Assembly (NCBI GenBank): GCA_036925085.1
Contig: JAUPFP010000030.1
Coordinates: 1,748,884-1,812,883 of the forward strand
Direction of reading: 5' to 3'
Length of the DNA stretch: 64,000 nt
DNA from: Brachycybe producta
Lineage: Eukaryota > Arthropoda > Diplopoda > Playtdesmida > Andrognathidae
Shown: positions 11,727-64,000 of the stretch, in pieces
Layout of the letters: each line of letters starts with the position of its first letter
Position numbering within the stretch: position 1 is the first letter of the stretch
Made by a program: the position numbers and the translations under genes
Notes under the pieces: model-generated
What the model was told of the DNA's origin: nothing
Databases searched by the model: none
What the model saw: only the letters and a program-made list of their open reading frames with translations

Positions 11727-14403
11727 TATATATTTTGAAAATGAAATAATATTGAAGAATTATTAATATTGAAAAAGAGAGAATTTTCTTTAAAAAAAAT
11801 TAAAAAATTTTGTGAATAAACTGTCACAAATTACAAAAAAAAAAGTAATAACTTTCAACTTTTGTTTTCTTTGAAATGAAATTTTGTAATTACAACTTTT
11901 TTTCCCCCAATCCCTTTCCAAAATTAAAAAATTCTTCCCCCTTTTTTTCGTCTTCCTTTTCATAAAAACATAAAAACAAAAAAAAAATACTTGTACAACA
12001 ACAACAAATACCATATTTTGAGCTTTTTTGAACTTAAAAATCTTTTTTTTTCTCTTCAGAAACAAATAAAAACAATTTTAGTTATGATAAGTTTACTAAC
12101 AAGCCAATAGGGTTTTTTTATCTTCTTCTAAGTTTTTCTTCTTCTAATTCAATGTACATATATATCACCATAATCAATTCGCTTATAGATCATGAATAAT
12201 AATTAATAATAATAATACCACAACAGGACAAAGATATTTACAAAATATACAACAATATATGCTCAAAATTAAGATTATTTCTTTTGATGGTTGGTGATTA
12301 ATTAATGATGTCGCAAGGTGAGAAAAATGAAAAAAAAAATCAAAAACTGTACAAAAAATGCCTTAGAATAATAATTAATTAATAATAAAAAGATTATATT
12401 CTACATTTACATCAAATGAACAAAAGAGAGAAAAATTCGAGACTTTTCTTAAAAAAATAAACATTTTTTTTAAAGAAAATTGTCACAAATTTTAAAATTA
12501 AAAACAAAAAAATAATGAATTATTTTTGTATTCATAAATGAAAAATAAATTAAAATCAAACATGAAATAAAATTGTAAAAATTCTCTCTTTTTATGTATT
12601 TTTTTCTTCTTCCTCCAATTATATTTTTTTCTCGTCAACATTTTTTTCTCGTCAACATTTTTTTCTTAATGAGTAAAAACCTTAATGATAAAAAATAATT
12701 AATAATATAGCTAATTACAAAAAAAAAATAGTTTTTATGGTTGTGAGAGAAAAAAAATGATGTAAATGTAAGAATAAAAGTGATGAAAAGAGATTAATAA
12801 CAAGAATTTTTGTTTGAAATTTTTTTTTTACAAACAACGTAAACGTAAAAATATACGTAACATTGTTGTTTTTCGTAACACATCAACTTTATAAAGTGAT
12901 GTGAATTTTCGCAATTTGAGGCGATTGATTATATGAAAAAAAAGAAGAGACCTGAATGAATTTGGATGCGAAAAAAAACCAGGAGAGAGAAAAAAAAATG
13001 GAATGGGGCTAAATCATCATCACCTCCGCAAAAAAAAAAAAAAAATATAGAAGAGTTAAATTAAACCACGGATTTCCGTAAACCTGAAACAAAAAGTTTA
13101 AAAAAAGTTTGTTCCGATAATACATTAAAATGTGGCGATTTTTCTGTTTAACAATGTACAACAATGATGAAATATACAGATGAATTTGTTTGTTTTTAAG
13201 CACATGACTTTTATGATGGTTTAATTTACAAGTTGCAGCACAATTAAAAGTGTAAGTATTAATCGAGGAGGAAATTTCGGGAGGCTTTTTTTCCTTCTTA
13301 CTACGAGAGAAAGACAAAAACAACTTGTAACTTGTAATACCTATATAACACTTAAGTTACTTTTATCTCTCATTCTCTCTCTCTTTTATGTTATCACAAG
13401 GTAGAAGAAGAAGAAGCTCGCTGCAAACAAATTAGCAACAGCTTAATTAATACCTACAAGATAGATACAGATAAGAGGACACTGTACACAATAGGATTTT
13501 GTTTTAAAGAAGTAATTCTTTTGTCTTTTATAATCAGAATTGGGGGAAATAGGATATTTTTTCAAGTTCTTTTTTTTTTTTTCTTCTCACTTTTGTTATT
13601 AACACATCATTTTAGTACAATTTTTTTTTATATATATATAATATAAACAAGTGTTTCATGCACAAATTTACACCCAGAGTAAACACGTGTACACACAGAC
13701 ACACGGGATTCGTACGACACACACACAAACGGTGGTCGCAACCATTTACGGCCCCTTGCATTTTTTTTTTGCTCAAAATCACTAGGATAGAAAGAAAAAA
13801 AACGAAACTCCGAGATTTTTCCGTTTCGTCTGGTCTAACAAACAAATTGGGCAAAAAAGGGAACCTCGGAAGAAGAGAGAGAGAGGTGTTTAGATGTGAT
13901 TTCGAGAACCAAGTAGAGAAAGAAATGTGGCAACGAATTACATTTTCTGTTTTTTTGAAAAAAAAAAACAATATCATTAATATATATATAAATATCTACA
14001 TTTATATTTACACAAGTCATTTTCGACAATTTTAACATTTAGTTGTGGTGAAAACAACTTTTTCACTCGCACGTCATAACAGTTAAGATCGATTAAAGCG
14101 TCAAAATTCTTGGTTAAATTCCATAATCGAAGATTTGAGAGAAAAGAAGAAAGAACCGAGAGAGAAAGTTCGGTTGTTTCGACAATTATTCATTCGTTCG
14201 TACTTTCTCTCTCTCCGATTAATGTCCAAATTAAGAGATAATATAAAATGTCGCACTCGTTTTTTCGTGATTAAGTTTGAAATGGCACCGGGAGCAAACA
14301 CACAAATAGGAAACACACGTACGTACACACAAATTTCAAAATACGCTGCTACATCGACATCGACGACGAGCCAAAAACGAAAAAAAACAAAAAAACAACC
14401 GTG
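11727..14403. other. AT-rich intergenic stretch, probably including the spen 3' UTR
   Basis: No coding exon is recognised. Long A and T runs, TA-rich stretches (near 13630 and 13978) and GA/CT runs dominate. The part adjoining 14404 must contain the spen 3' UTR on the minus strand, but no single poly(A) signal stands out. Open frames on both strands at 13612-14518 look like low-complexity artefacts. Confidence 0.4.
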
Positions 14404-55561
<41,158 letters not shown>

Positions 55562-55612
55562 CTAAAACAAGAAGAAAAACAACAACAGTTTTTTAGGCAA
55601 ACAAAATAAGAA

Positions 55613-55830
55613 AATTAAGAAAATTGAAAATTTGATAAAAACTAGAACGGCAGAGGAATCACTTAATACATATTTTCATGTTGATATCTTTCAAAATAAA
55701 CTTTTTATAGAGAAATATTTAAAATTTTATCACCTCTTTAAAGTGGGTTCATTTATCAAATCAAATAAAAAAAGCTTATTTTAAAATATATTAAAAACAT
55801 GAAAATATACCCTTCTAGTTTCTAAATCGC
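55613..55830. repeat. Family B palindromic element just upstream of the RRM1 exon
   Basis: GATAAAAACTAGAACGGCAG and TTGATATCTTTCAAAATAAA face TTATTTTAAAATATATT and ACCCTTCTAGTTTCTAAA. It begins about 50 bases from the acceptor of the first visible spen exon. Confidence 0.65.
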
Positions 55831-55917
55831 TGTCATGTTTCTCGTAATTTCGTTCTTGAAAAAAAAAAAACGAAATAAAATAACCAAAGTTACCAATGTA
55901 GCAATTGCAACTATTAG

Positions 55918-56155
55918 AAATTTTGGAACTGTTTTAGAAACTAGAAGGGTCTTCTCGATCATTTAAGGTTATATTCATGTTAATATTATATTTCAAAATA
56001 AACTTTTTACAAACAAAAATTAAAAAATACTGTCTGTTTAAAGTTGGATTATTTTTCAAATTGAAATAAAAAGTTTATTTTTGAAATATAATATTAAAAT
56101 AAAAATACCCGTAAGTGATTAAGCGACCCTTCTAGTTTCTAAAACACTTTCTAGT
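55918..56155. repeat. Family B palindromic element
   Basis: GTTTTAGAAACTAGAAGGGT near 55931 and ACCCTTCTAGTTTCTAAAAC near 56128, with ATTTCAAAATAAAC and its inverse in the core. Confidence 0.72.
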
Positions 56156-56592
56156 TTTGCTGCTTAAAATTGACAGTCACAACATATGACGTTGTTGCAC
56201 ATGTGCTGTTGTTTTATGATTTTTCATAATTACCCAGTCATATGACAATATTTTCTAATTTACTTTTGTGACTGTTGCAACGTTATGACTCCCCACTTAT
56301 GAGCTATATGAAAAGTTGCTCTTCTAGTTTTCTAGCTTTCAATTTAAAGAAGTCACTTAGTAGCCCTTTCATTAATTGAAGTAAGCTATAACTGAAAAAC
56401 ACACAACAAACAATCACAATTTTTTATGACATCTTTGAAAAATAAAACATTTTATAAAGATGTTTGAAAATCAAATCAAACAAAATGTTATAAAAACGTA
56501 TATTTTGAACGATATTGTTATCAATAAATTGTGTTTATCTTTTGATTAGTTTTATATTTTGAAATTTCGTTTCAAAAGGTCCTAACAAAAAT

Positions 56593-56798
56593 ACAAGCAA
56601 TTAGAAATCGGAACAAACAGAAGTTGGCTCCGCCCTTTTTTATGACCGGCAACTTCTAATTGGTTAGTTATGTAGTCCGACGTCACATGCTCCGCCCTTT
56701 TCAACGTCCGAACCACACAACAAACCAATTAGAAGTTGCCGGTCGTCATAAAAAAGGGCTGAACCAACTTCAGTTTGTCCCGATTTGGAAATGCCTGT
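56593..56798. mobile_element. Family A foldback element, copy 7
   Basis: The ends are ACAAGCAATTAGAAATCGG (one change from the usual ACAGGC) and GGAAATGCCTGT. It has GC-box arms, ATTGGTT / AACCAATT words and a GACGTCACATG centre. The flanks ACAAAA are shared. Confidence 0.75.
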
Positions 56799-57160
56799 CA
56801 CAAAACTAAGGTCCATTTGAAGTTTATTTTTTCCTGTCTTCTAAAGACAAACAAACCGTTTTTAAAGTGAAATACGACGAAAAATTAAGATCAAGGTCAA
56901 ATGAGGACGTTTTACTTTGAATAATAAATTATTTAAACATCAGGGATTTCCTTTCAAAACTTCCAATGTTTAAAAAAAAAGGAATTTCGAAATGTCAAAC
57001 GTCCCCTAAAACACAAAATATATATTTTTAGCCATTAGAAATTAAAACAATGAAACCTTTTTTATTTTCTTAAAAAAAAAAGCTAAATTTTTGGCCAATT
57101 TTTGCGTCAGGATCTTTTATTGTCTTATTATCACCTGACTGAACTACTCGAGCTAACCTT

Positions 57161-57876
57161 TCTAGTTTCTAAAAGATTTTCCAGTTTTTCTTTAATTTTA
57201 AACCTGAACTACAGAATAATCAAGAGTTTGAGAAGAAGCATTTGGGCGCAGCCAGAATAGTTCGTTCTGGTTGGTTATTTAGGTTTGTTACGCGTTTTAT
57301 TCTATTTGTTATTGGTCTGATGCTCATAAAAGGGCGGGGCTAACAGAATTTTTCTGGCTGCGCCCAACTGCTTGTGTTTGAGAGGCGTTTAAATTTTAAA
57401 ATAACTTAAAATAACAATCATTTGGATTCAGCAAAAGAAATTCGTTTGCCCCGCCCTTTTATGAGCGTCAGACCAAATATCAACCAATTAAAAATTGCCG
57501 TTCGTCGTAAAAGGGCGGGACATGTGACATCATACCAAGTGACAAACCAATTAGAAATTGCCCTTCATCATAAAAGGGCGGGGCAAACGAGTTTCTTGTG
57601 CTGAATCCAAATGCCTGTTATTCTAAAACAAGTCATTTTAAAATATAAACGCCTCTCAAACACAGGCAGTTGGGCGCAGCCAGAAAAAATCTGTTAGCCC
57701 CGCCCTTTTATGAGCATCAGACCAATAACAAATAGAATAAAACGCGTAACAAACCTAAATAACCAACCAGAACGAACTATTCTGGCTGCGCCCAAATGCT
57801 TCTTCTCAAACTCTTGATTATTCTGTATTTCAGGTGTAAAATTAAAGAAAAACTAGAAAATCTGTTAGAAACTAGA
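57161..57876. repeat. 716-bp palindrome built from nested elements
   Basis: The left arm, from TCTAGTTTCTAAAAGATTTT, is repeated inverted and nearly unchanged up to AAAATCTGTTAGAAACTAGA. In both arms a short family A relative (57243-57366 and 57671-57794, ends TGGGCGCAGCCAGA / TCTGGCTGCGCCCA) sits at the same place in a family B end. The arms differ at about two positions over the ~155 bp I compared by eye. A further family A variant forms the centre. Confidence 0.85.
57413..57618. mobile_element. Family A variant at the palindrome centre
   Basis: CATTTGGATTCAGCAAAAGA on the left faces CTTGTGCTGAATCCAAATG then CCTGT on the right. The arms carry TTTGCCCCGCCCTTTTATGA. The core has CCAATT words and GGGACATGTGACATCA, a mutated CRE. 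Confidence 0.65.
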
Positions 57877-57914
57877 ATTTCATGTTAATATCTTTCAAAA
57901 TAAAACTTTTTTTG

Positions 57915-58117
57915 TCAGGAAATCAGAAATCGGGACGAGCAGAAGTTGGCTCCGCCCTTGTTATGACGAACGCAACTTCTAATTGGTTGTTTATGTAGTC
58001 TGACGTCACATGCTCCGCCCTTTTCAACGTCGAACCACAACAAACCAATTAGAAGTTGCCGGTCGTCATAAAAAGGGCGGAGCCAACTTCTGTTCGTCGC
58101 GATTTCTAATTGCCTGT
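57915..58117. mobile_element. Family A foldback element, copy 9
   Basis: TCAGGAAATCAGAAATCGGG and TTTCTAATTGCCTGT ends. It has GC-box arms, ATTGG / CCAATT words and TGACGTCACATGC in the middle. It lies about 40 bases from the palindrome. Confidence 0.75.
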
Positions 58118-60177
58118 CTCATCAAGACATCATTCAATATGAACTCAGAATTGTAAAAGAAAATTACAAAAACAGCCAGGAAAAGCAAGAGATAAATAGG
58201 GAAAGAAATACAAAGGCAAAATGGCGGCCATAATAATAATAAAAATAAAACTTAAAAAAGAGGAATCCATAAAAATATGACAAAAACTAAGCACAAAATA
58301 TGAAAATGTTTATATTTTTAATAAGAAAAAAACATGACAAAATTAATCGATCAGTTTCGCCTGATATTTCAAACACGCTAGCATGTTAACTAAACATGCA
58401 ACCTATGAAACTAGCCTCTAACCATCCCCACCACAAAAAAAAAAGATAAATATCAAAATGTAACGAAAAAACAAAAAAAAAAAGCGAGAAGTTCCTCCTC
58501 CCATCTTCACCCCCAAATTATAATCATTATAATGGTGATGTATAAAAAGAGAAGGCGGTAATATTATCGGTTGGTCTTTCCAGGTAAAAACGCCATTGAA
58601 GCGACAATACACATGGGAGAGACGGAAAGAGGGGGGGGGGAGGAAAGGGGGCGGAGTGAGAAGAAAAAAAAAACTGGAAATTTTCCTTCTCTCTTTTTCT
58701 CATTTCTCTGCCCCCCCCCTCCCCTCTCTCTCTCTCTGTCTCTCATTTTCTCTTTATTGTTCAACGTACAGGGTGGAGACAAATACCTTCTTACAATGGA
58801 GGCGCTAATACATAATAAGCCAAACACTGACAGCAATAATGTTTAAGTAAATTGAGTTCAAAGTTAAGAGACCTTCATAGATATCAATGTTAATTTTATT
58901 TCTCTTCTTCATCAAATTCTTTAATCATTTCATTAAATAAAAAGTACCTTTTACCGCCATTTTTATAAAAATGTCACTTATCCCCCTTGGCTCTAAGCCC
59001 CTTCATTTATAAATTATAATAATCGCTATCTGTTCACATCCGGGCACTGACATGAGTGCAACAATGCGCTCTCTCTCTGAAAATTTCATCATTTTCTAAA
59101 ACTCGTTCTCTAATGCTAGTTATAAAGTAATAAACGCACCTCTTAATTATCATTATTCTCTCTTTCAGGAAAGCAAAATTAAGAAAAAACTTGAATATGT
59201 TTGAGAAACAAAGTGTGTTTGGAATATTTTCATGTTAATATCTTTTAAAATAAGCCTTTTATGTCAGATTTTAAAACATATGGTATTTTTTAAATTGTTT
59301 TCTATAAATAAATAAGGAATAATAAAATACAATTAAATGATTTTTTTTCTCTATATTTCTAGTTTAAATTCCTCCTTAGTAGTAATTTTGACTCCTGAAA
59401 CACAAAATAACCAGAATTCTAACGAAGTTTATCATTTAAAAAACTATTATTAACCCCCCCCCCCCCCCAACCACACATCATGCAAAGTTTATTAAAAACA
59501 AAATTAAATAAAAAAAAATGAAGTTCAATGTTGCCTTAATTAACCACCACCCTGTAGAGAAAAGAAGAAGGAACCTAAATAATAATAATAAAAAATCCCA
59601 CCCATTCCCACCCTTAAAAAATCCTCAAAATAACGAACAAGCAAAACAGGGAAATGCGCGCATGCGCAATCTCGTATCTCAATCTCTAGAATGAGTTTTT
59701 TATTATTTTCAATTTGAACGCGTTTTTCGCCTCTCTGAAACCATGGAGACGAGAGAGAGAGAGAGAGCGAAAAAGCGCCCAAATAGCAAAAGAGAAAAAC
59801 TATGTTTTAAGATCATAGGGCCCCCAAGGAAGAGAAAAAAAAAACGGATGATGATGATGACGACGGGGAGGAGGAGGAGGCCGCGAATAAGGCAAAATTC
59901 TTGGCAAGTTGCCAAGGCTTTTGTTATTTACAGGCAAACAACAAAACGCAAAGCAGAGAGAGAGAGAGAGAGCGAAAAAAAAAAAAAAGCATCAACCAAA
60001 TTGATTTAGCCTCAAAGAAGCTTATAAAAGAGATAATAAGGGAGGAGCCTATTTTGTGACTGAAAGCCTCCACCTTGTCCTTCTATTAAGAATTATAAAG
60101 CTCTTATCACACAAGCAACTTTTCATGCAATAAAACTTGCGATGAGACTTGTGACTGCCAATTTTTTAATATACTGT
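58118..60177. other. Low-complexity stretch, nothing coding recognised
   Basis: It contains purine-rich and pyrimidine-rich runs (58615-58745), a poly-C tract at 59454-59468, GA runs at 59750-59770 and 59956-59974, and one half of a family B element near 59165-59290. GCGCGCATGCGCA lies at 59657. Open frames here follow the simple repeats. Confidence 0.45.
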
Positions 60178-60565
60178 AGCCGCTATTACACTAGCAACTT
60201 TTAATGCAATAAAATGTGCAATGTGACATGCAACTTCCTTGTTTATAGTGTGATACGCAACATGCAACTTGATAAAACTTTCCTTTTAACTAGTGTCAAA
60301 CTCAGTCTGATTGAGTTGCACACATGTTCAACTTTGAGAGACTTTTCAAGTAAACAACTAATTAGGCTGTTTGCCGAAAATGACATCAGAACTTTGAATG
60401 AATTTCCGGTTTCATGACTTCCTGTTAGGGGCTAATCATAATGGCGTCCTGTAAATAATGTCTGCCTGTTGTCTGGATGCCATTTTATTTTTCAAAGAGG
60501 TTTTGAAAGTCACATCACAAGTTGCAAGTTGAATTGCATTGGAGGTTGCTAGTGTAATACCGGCT
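60178..60565. mobile_element. MITE with AGCCG..TATTACACTAGCAAC ends
   Basis: AGCCGCTATTACACTAGCAA faces TTGCTAGTGTAATACCGGCT, and AATGCAAT is mirrored further in. It is 388 bp. Similar text just upstream (60110-60150) looks like part of a second copy. No clear target duplication. Confidence 0.65.
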
Positions 60566-60670
60566 TTATAAACTATATATCACAATAGCAAATTTTGATG
60601 AAGCTTTGACGCAATAAAACTTAAATGACACAATCCTTTATTTTTTTGTCAATTCCAATGACGTCACAAG

Positions 60671-60876
60671 ACAGGCAGTTAGAAATCGGGGAGAACTTCA
60701 GTTGGCTCCGCCCTTGTTATGGCGACCGGCAACTTCTAATTGGTTGGTTATGTAGTCTGATGTCACATGCTCCGCCCTTTTCAACGTCGAACCACACAAC
60801 AAACCAATTAGAAGTTGCCCGTCGTCATAACAAGGGCGGAGACAACTGAAGTTCTCTCCGATTTCTAACTGCCTGT
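60671..60876. mobile_element. Family A foldback element, copy 10, exact 9-bp duplication
   Basis: CGTCACAAG at 60662-60670 recurs exactly at 60877-60885, outside ACAGGC and GCCTGT. The element has GC-box arms, ATTGG/CCAATT words and a TGTCACATG centre (CRE changed by one base). Confidence 0.87.
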
Positions 60877-60885
60877 CGTCACAAG

Positions 60886-61759
60886 CTCTTTCTTAGGATG
60901 AGGCAGGTATATATATATAATTGAACGACCCGCATTTCACCTTGAAATGACCTCTCTTATAAGCTCTTAAGAAATCGCCAAGAGTTACAAATGTAAAATG
61001 TCGTAATGAAACGAACAGCAACGAAATCCCAATTTCCAATTTTGTGTGTCAATTGTTGAATTCCTTCCGTCAATATATAAAATTAATCGTGGATTTACAA
61101 AATACACAAGTGTTGTAACATTATGATATTTATTATAAGAGTTGTATGCGTCATTGGTTTGATCACGTGACCTCCCCTTTAATTTCTTTTCCACCACCTT
61201 TTTAACAAACAAGGATTGACCTTGAAATTAACAAAAAAAGCAATAAAAATCGCGGGAACAAAGGCAACAAAAACTAACTTCAGGTGCCAATCAAAAAAGG
61301 GCAGAGAAGAATCACAACCAGTGATAATAAACCAATAACAATTGTGACATTATTAAGTTCTCACTCTCAGCCCTATTACAATCATTAGAGATTGTAAGTT
61401 GCTACTATTTTTTATTTGCTGCAACATTTTAAAAGTTAATGAAAAGCTAGATACAGACGACCAATTTTGGATTACCAATTTTGGATTGTCATTCCTGGAT
61501 TGCCCCTCAAAAATCACCACAAAAGTTAAAAATCATTTGTCTAATTCTCCTTTAAATTTTGTATTGGTAGAAAGAGCCTATTTTTTTCATTTTTATTATA
61601 TTTTATTTTTATTAAGAAGTGACGTCAAAATTAAATTTCACCAATCACAGAGTCCCTTTTTCTTTTTTTCTTGATATTATCAAGACATCGGTCGAATTTT
61701 TCACACGAGCGGCTTATGAAGAAGGCAAAACTGACCAACGATGGTTTTGTCCTGTGGTT
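60886..61759. other. AT-rich sequence, nothing recognised
   Basis: No coding exon or element ends could be delimited. A short tandem ATTTTGGATTACC / ATTTTGGATTGTC lies near 61465. Confidence 0.35.
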
Positions 61760-61948
61760 ACAGGCAGTTAGAAATAGGTCAGATCTTCAGTTGGCTCCGC
61801 CCTTGTTATGACGACCGGCAACTTCTAATTGGCTGGTTATGCTCCGCCCATTTCAACGTCAGACTACATAACCAGCCAATTAGAAGTTGCCAGTCGTCAT
61901 AACAAGGGCGGAGCCAACTGAAGTTCTAACCTATTTCTAACTGCCTGT
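61760..61948. mobile_element. Family A foldback element, copy 11, 9-bp duplication
   Basis: CCTGTGGTT (61751-61759) and GCTGTGGTT (61949-61957) flank ACAGGCAGTTAGAAA and TTTCTAACTGCCTGT. This copy lacks the TGACGTCA centre but keeps the GC-box and CCAAT words. Confidence 0.83.
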
Positions 61949-62174
61949 GCTGTGGTTGCAATAATGTATTGCTCTGAAAAGACGCCGTATCTTTTGCATA
62001 CGAGCCACTTTCCGACTTCATTTTGCAGTCGAACTCAACCACTAAAAAATGGTTGGCATGTCAAGAATGCGTATGTTCCCACATTTCTAAAGCTTGTCAA
62101 ATCCACGCCACATACCATCCAGTTTCCTTCAGAATATCTGGCCGTGCAGATCGTTCTCGTACGGAACCTTCTTT

Positions 62175-62300
62175 AGGACATGCTGTGAAACAATTTCAGT
62201 CCGTTATGTCAAGTTATTATCTCGATATAATGAGATTATATCTCGTTATAACGAGATAATAACTTCACATAACGAACAGAAATTGTTTCGCGCATGTCCT
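62175..62300. mobile_element. 126-bp hairpin element with TATAACGAGATA centre
   Basis: AGGACATGCTGTGAAACAAT then TTCAGTCCGTTATGT faces an almost complete inverse ending GCGCATGTCCT. The centre is an alternating series of TATCTCG and CGAGATA words. The whole unit would fold into one long hairpin. Confidence 0.72.
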
Positions 62301-62326
62301 AAAAGGAACTCCTCCCCCTGATGAGT

Positions 62327-62645
62327 AGGGTTCGGATTTTTATGCAAAATCAAGCAAAGGTTTTCTCAATCTGTGGCCCAAGTGGCAATTGTGAAGTAAT
62401 GATCATCATCATTAGAACAACAGCAATTATGTTTTTTTTCTAATCAAGGTTGGTTAGAGGCTAGCTGTCTCGTTACAATCAAGTTGTCAACTAGAATATT
62501 CTAGCCTTTAACCAGATGTTTTTGATTGAAAAAAAATCATAATGATTGATTTCTAAACGGTGGAATTGTTACTTCACAATTGGCTCTTGGACCACAGATT
62601 GAGAAACCCTTTGCTTGATTTTGCATAAAAATCCGAACACTACTG
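62327..62645. mobile_element. Family C palindromic element
   Basis: TTCGGATTTTTATGCAAAAT then CAAGCAAAGG faces CCTTTGCTTGATTTTGCATA then AAAATCCGAA. The inner arms are GGTTAGAGGCTAGC and its near inverse. TGATGA occurs just outside both ends, a possible target duplication. Confidence 0.72.
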
Positions 62646-63019
62646 ATGAGTAGTAAAAGTTGGCTTGAATGAACAAGTCAGAATTGATCGCCTACACCCA
62701 GCTTAATGGAGCAACCCCCCGCAACTGGTATGAATCATGGGGACATTTTATTTGTCGTTCATTCCTGCCGAAAACACACCTGTACAAATACCTGCGCACA
62801 CGCACACAAACATCATTTCCGGGAGGTTTTTTTTTTCTTCCAAAAGACTTACCCCTTTTGTGGTTCAATCAATTATGCAAACAGTTTTTTATTTTGCATT
62901 ATGAGGACGAGGCATCATGTAACCATATCATCAAATGTAACCAATCTGAATTAATTAAGATGGTTTTAAAAATATAAACTGGGGGCCAATCGAACTCTTG
63001 ATTAAAATTTTTGTCTTTC

Positions 63020-63250
63020 AGAGGTGCAAAAATGGAGAAAAACTTGAATATCTTTTAAAAACTAGAAGAGTAACTTTAATCACTTTAAAAGTATTTTCAT
63101 GTTAATATTTTTTCAAAATAAGCTTTTTATTTAAATTTGAAAATGATCCAACTTTAATCAAACTTTGTCAATAAAAAGTTTTATTTTTTTAAAAAAAATA
63201 TCAACAGGAAAATACCCTTCTAGTTTCTAAAACGCATTGAAGTTTCTCTT
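63020..63250. repeat. Family B palindromic element
   Basis: TTTAAAAACTAGAAGAGTAA and TTTTTTCAAAATAAGCTTTT face TACCCTTCTAGTTTCTAAA. Outer arms of CTTTCAGAGGTGCAAAAATG type. Confidence 0.68.
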
Positions 63251-63369
63251 CATTTATCTCCTCTTAAAGACAGAATTATCACCTGTTAGAAAACCAACTG
63301 TTCAAAAACCATCTTAAATTGTTTTAACGTTACCAGTTGGCATATTGAACTCGTAGATTATTTTCTCGT

Positions 63370-63640
63370 TGAGAAATAATGTATTAGAAACTAGAAGGGT
63401 AGCGCTCTCAATCACTTAAAAGTATTTTCAAGTTATTATCTTTCAAAATAAGCTTTTTTTTATGTCAGTTTGAAAATGATCCAACTTTGAGCAGACGATA
63501 TTTTTTGTCCATAAAAAAGTTTATTTTAAAAGATAACAAAAACATGAAAACATCCATAAATAATTAAGAGCTACCCCTTCTAGCTTCTAAAACAATTTCT
63601 AGTTTCTCTTAATTTTGCTTTTTTCTTCTTCTGAAAGACA
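63370..63640. repeat. Family B palindromic element
   Basis: TATTAGAAACTAGAAGGGTA and TATCTTTCAAAATAAGC face AAGTTTATTTTAAAAGATAA and ACCCCTTCTAGCTTCTAAAA. Confidence 0.68.
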
Positions 63641-63673
63641 GTTCGACAATCAGCTACTAGATATTTATACAAT

Positions 63674-63875
63674 CAATTCGAAATCGGGACGAACAGAAGT
63701 TGGCTCCACCCTTTTTATGAAGAACGGCAACTTCTAATTGGTTGGTTATGTAGTTTGACGTCACATGCTCCGCCCTTTTTAACGTCGAATCACACAACAA
63801 ACCAATTAGAAGTTGCCGGTTGTCATAATAAGGGGCGGAGCCAACTGAAGTTCTTCCCGATTTCTAAATGCCTGT
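63674..63875. mobile_element. Family A foldback element, copy 12
   Basis: CAATTCGAAATCGGGACGAA on the left (terminal ACAGG lost) and CCCGATTTCTAAATGCCTGT on the right. GC-box arms, ATTGGTTGG and TGACGTCACATGC are present. Confidence 0.75.
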
Positions 63876-63897
63876 TTGGAAAACATCCCTTGAATAG

Positions 63898-64000
63898 ACA
63901 GGCAATTAGAAATCGGGAAGAACATAAGTTGGGTCCGCCCTTTTTATGACGAATGGCAACTTCTAATTGGTTGGTTATGTAGTCTGACGTCACATGCTCC
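63898..64000. mobile_element. Family A foldback element, copy 13, cut by the window edge
   Basis: It starts ACAGGCAATTAGAAATCGGG and continues through ATTGGTTGG to TGACGTCACATGCTCC at position 64000. The right half lies outside the window. Confidence 0.75.

Noticed and set aside
60671-60876. Family A copies as bacterial insertion sequences or contamination
   Set aside because: They have no transposase, occur in numbers inside introns with target duplications, and share the local base composition. They are ordinary eukaryotic non-autonomous elements.

Overview
This is an animal nuclear genome window, most likely from an arthropod. It is AT-rich, has GT-AG introns, and holds two multi-exon protein genes in a dense background of short inverted-repeat transposons. 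The species cannot be named from the sequence alone. The arthropod assignment rests on the two genes: a very long Split ends (Spen) protein of the insect-type length, and a nose-resistant-to-fluoxetine (NRF-6-like) membrane acyltransferase, a family that is expanded in arthropods and nematodes.

Layout. Positions 1-1465 are upstream sequence with simple repeats. Positions 1466-9531 (+) hold a complete 14-exon NRF-6-like acyltransferase gene. The exons I assembled join in frame to 798 codons plus a stop, and one intron has a GC-AG boundary. Positions 9583-14403 are AT-rich intergenic sequence and probably part of the spen 3' UTR, with two foldback elements. Positions 14404-55561 (-) hold spen: 18 exons and 5,721 codons in this window. 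It has the C-terminal part of RRM1, then RRM2-RRM4, RS/RG-rich linkers, one 10,302-base coding exon and a C-terminal SPOC domain. The first coding exon, carrying the start of RRM1, is not visible and should lie beyond position 64000. So everything from 55562 to the right edge is probably spen intron 1, at least 8.4 kb long.

Spen is a nuclear RNA-binding co-repressor scaffold. The NRF-6-like gene encodes an ER or plasma-membrane acyltransferase-3 protein. The two genes converge (tail to tail) and I see no functional link between them.

The most interesting content is in the introns and flanks, above all the 19.8-kb second visible intron of spen (35434-55252) and the region right of 55562. At least a dozen families of palindromic, non-autonomous DNA elements occur there, several with visible target-site duplications. 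Family A has more than a dozen copies and 9-bp duplications at several of them. Most copies carry GC boxes, CCAAT boxes and a TGACGTCA (CRE) palindrome in mirror symmetry. Family B (about 245 bp) recurs in introns of both genes. Other families show 8-bp (hAT-like), TA (mariner-like) and TTA (Harbinger-like) duplications. One 716-bp palindrome at 57161-57876 looks like a recent inverted duplication of nested elements. I see no prokaryotic-type system, CRISPR array, rRNA or convincing tRNA gene.
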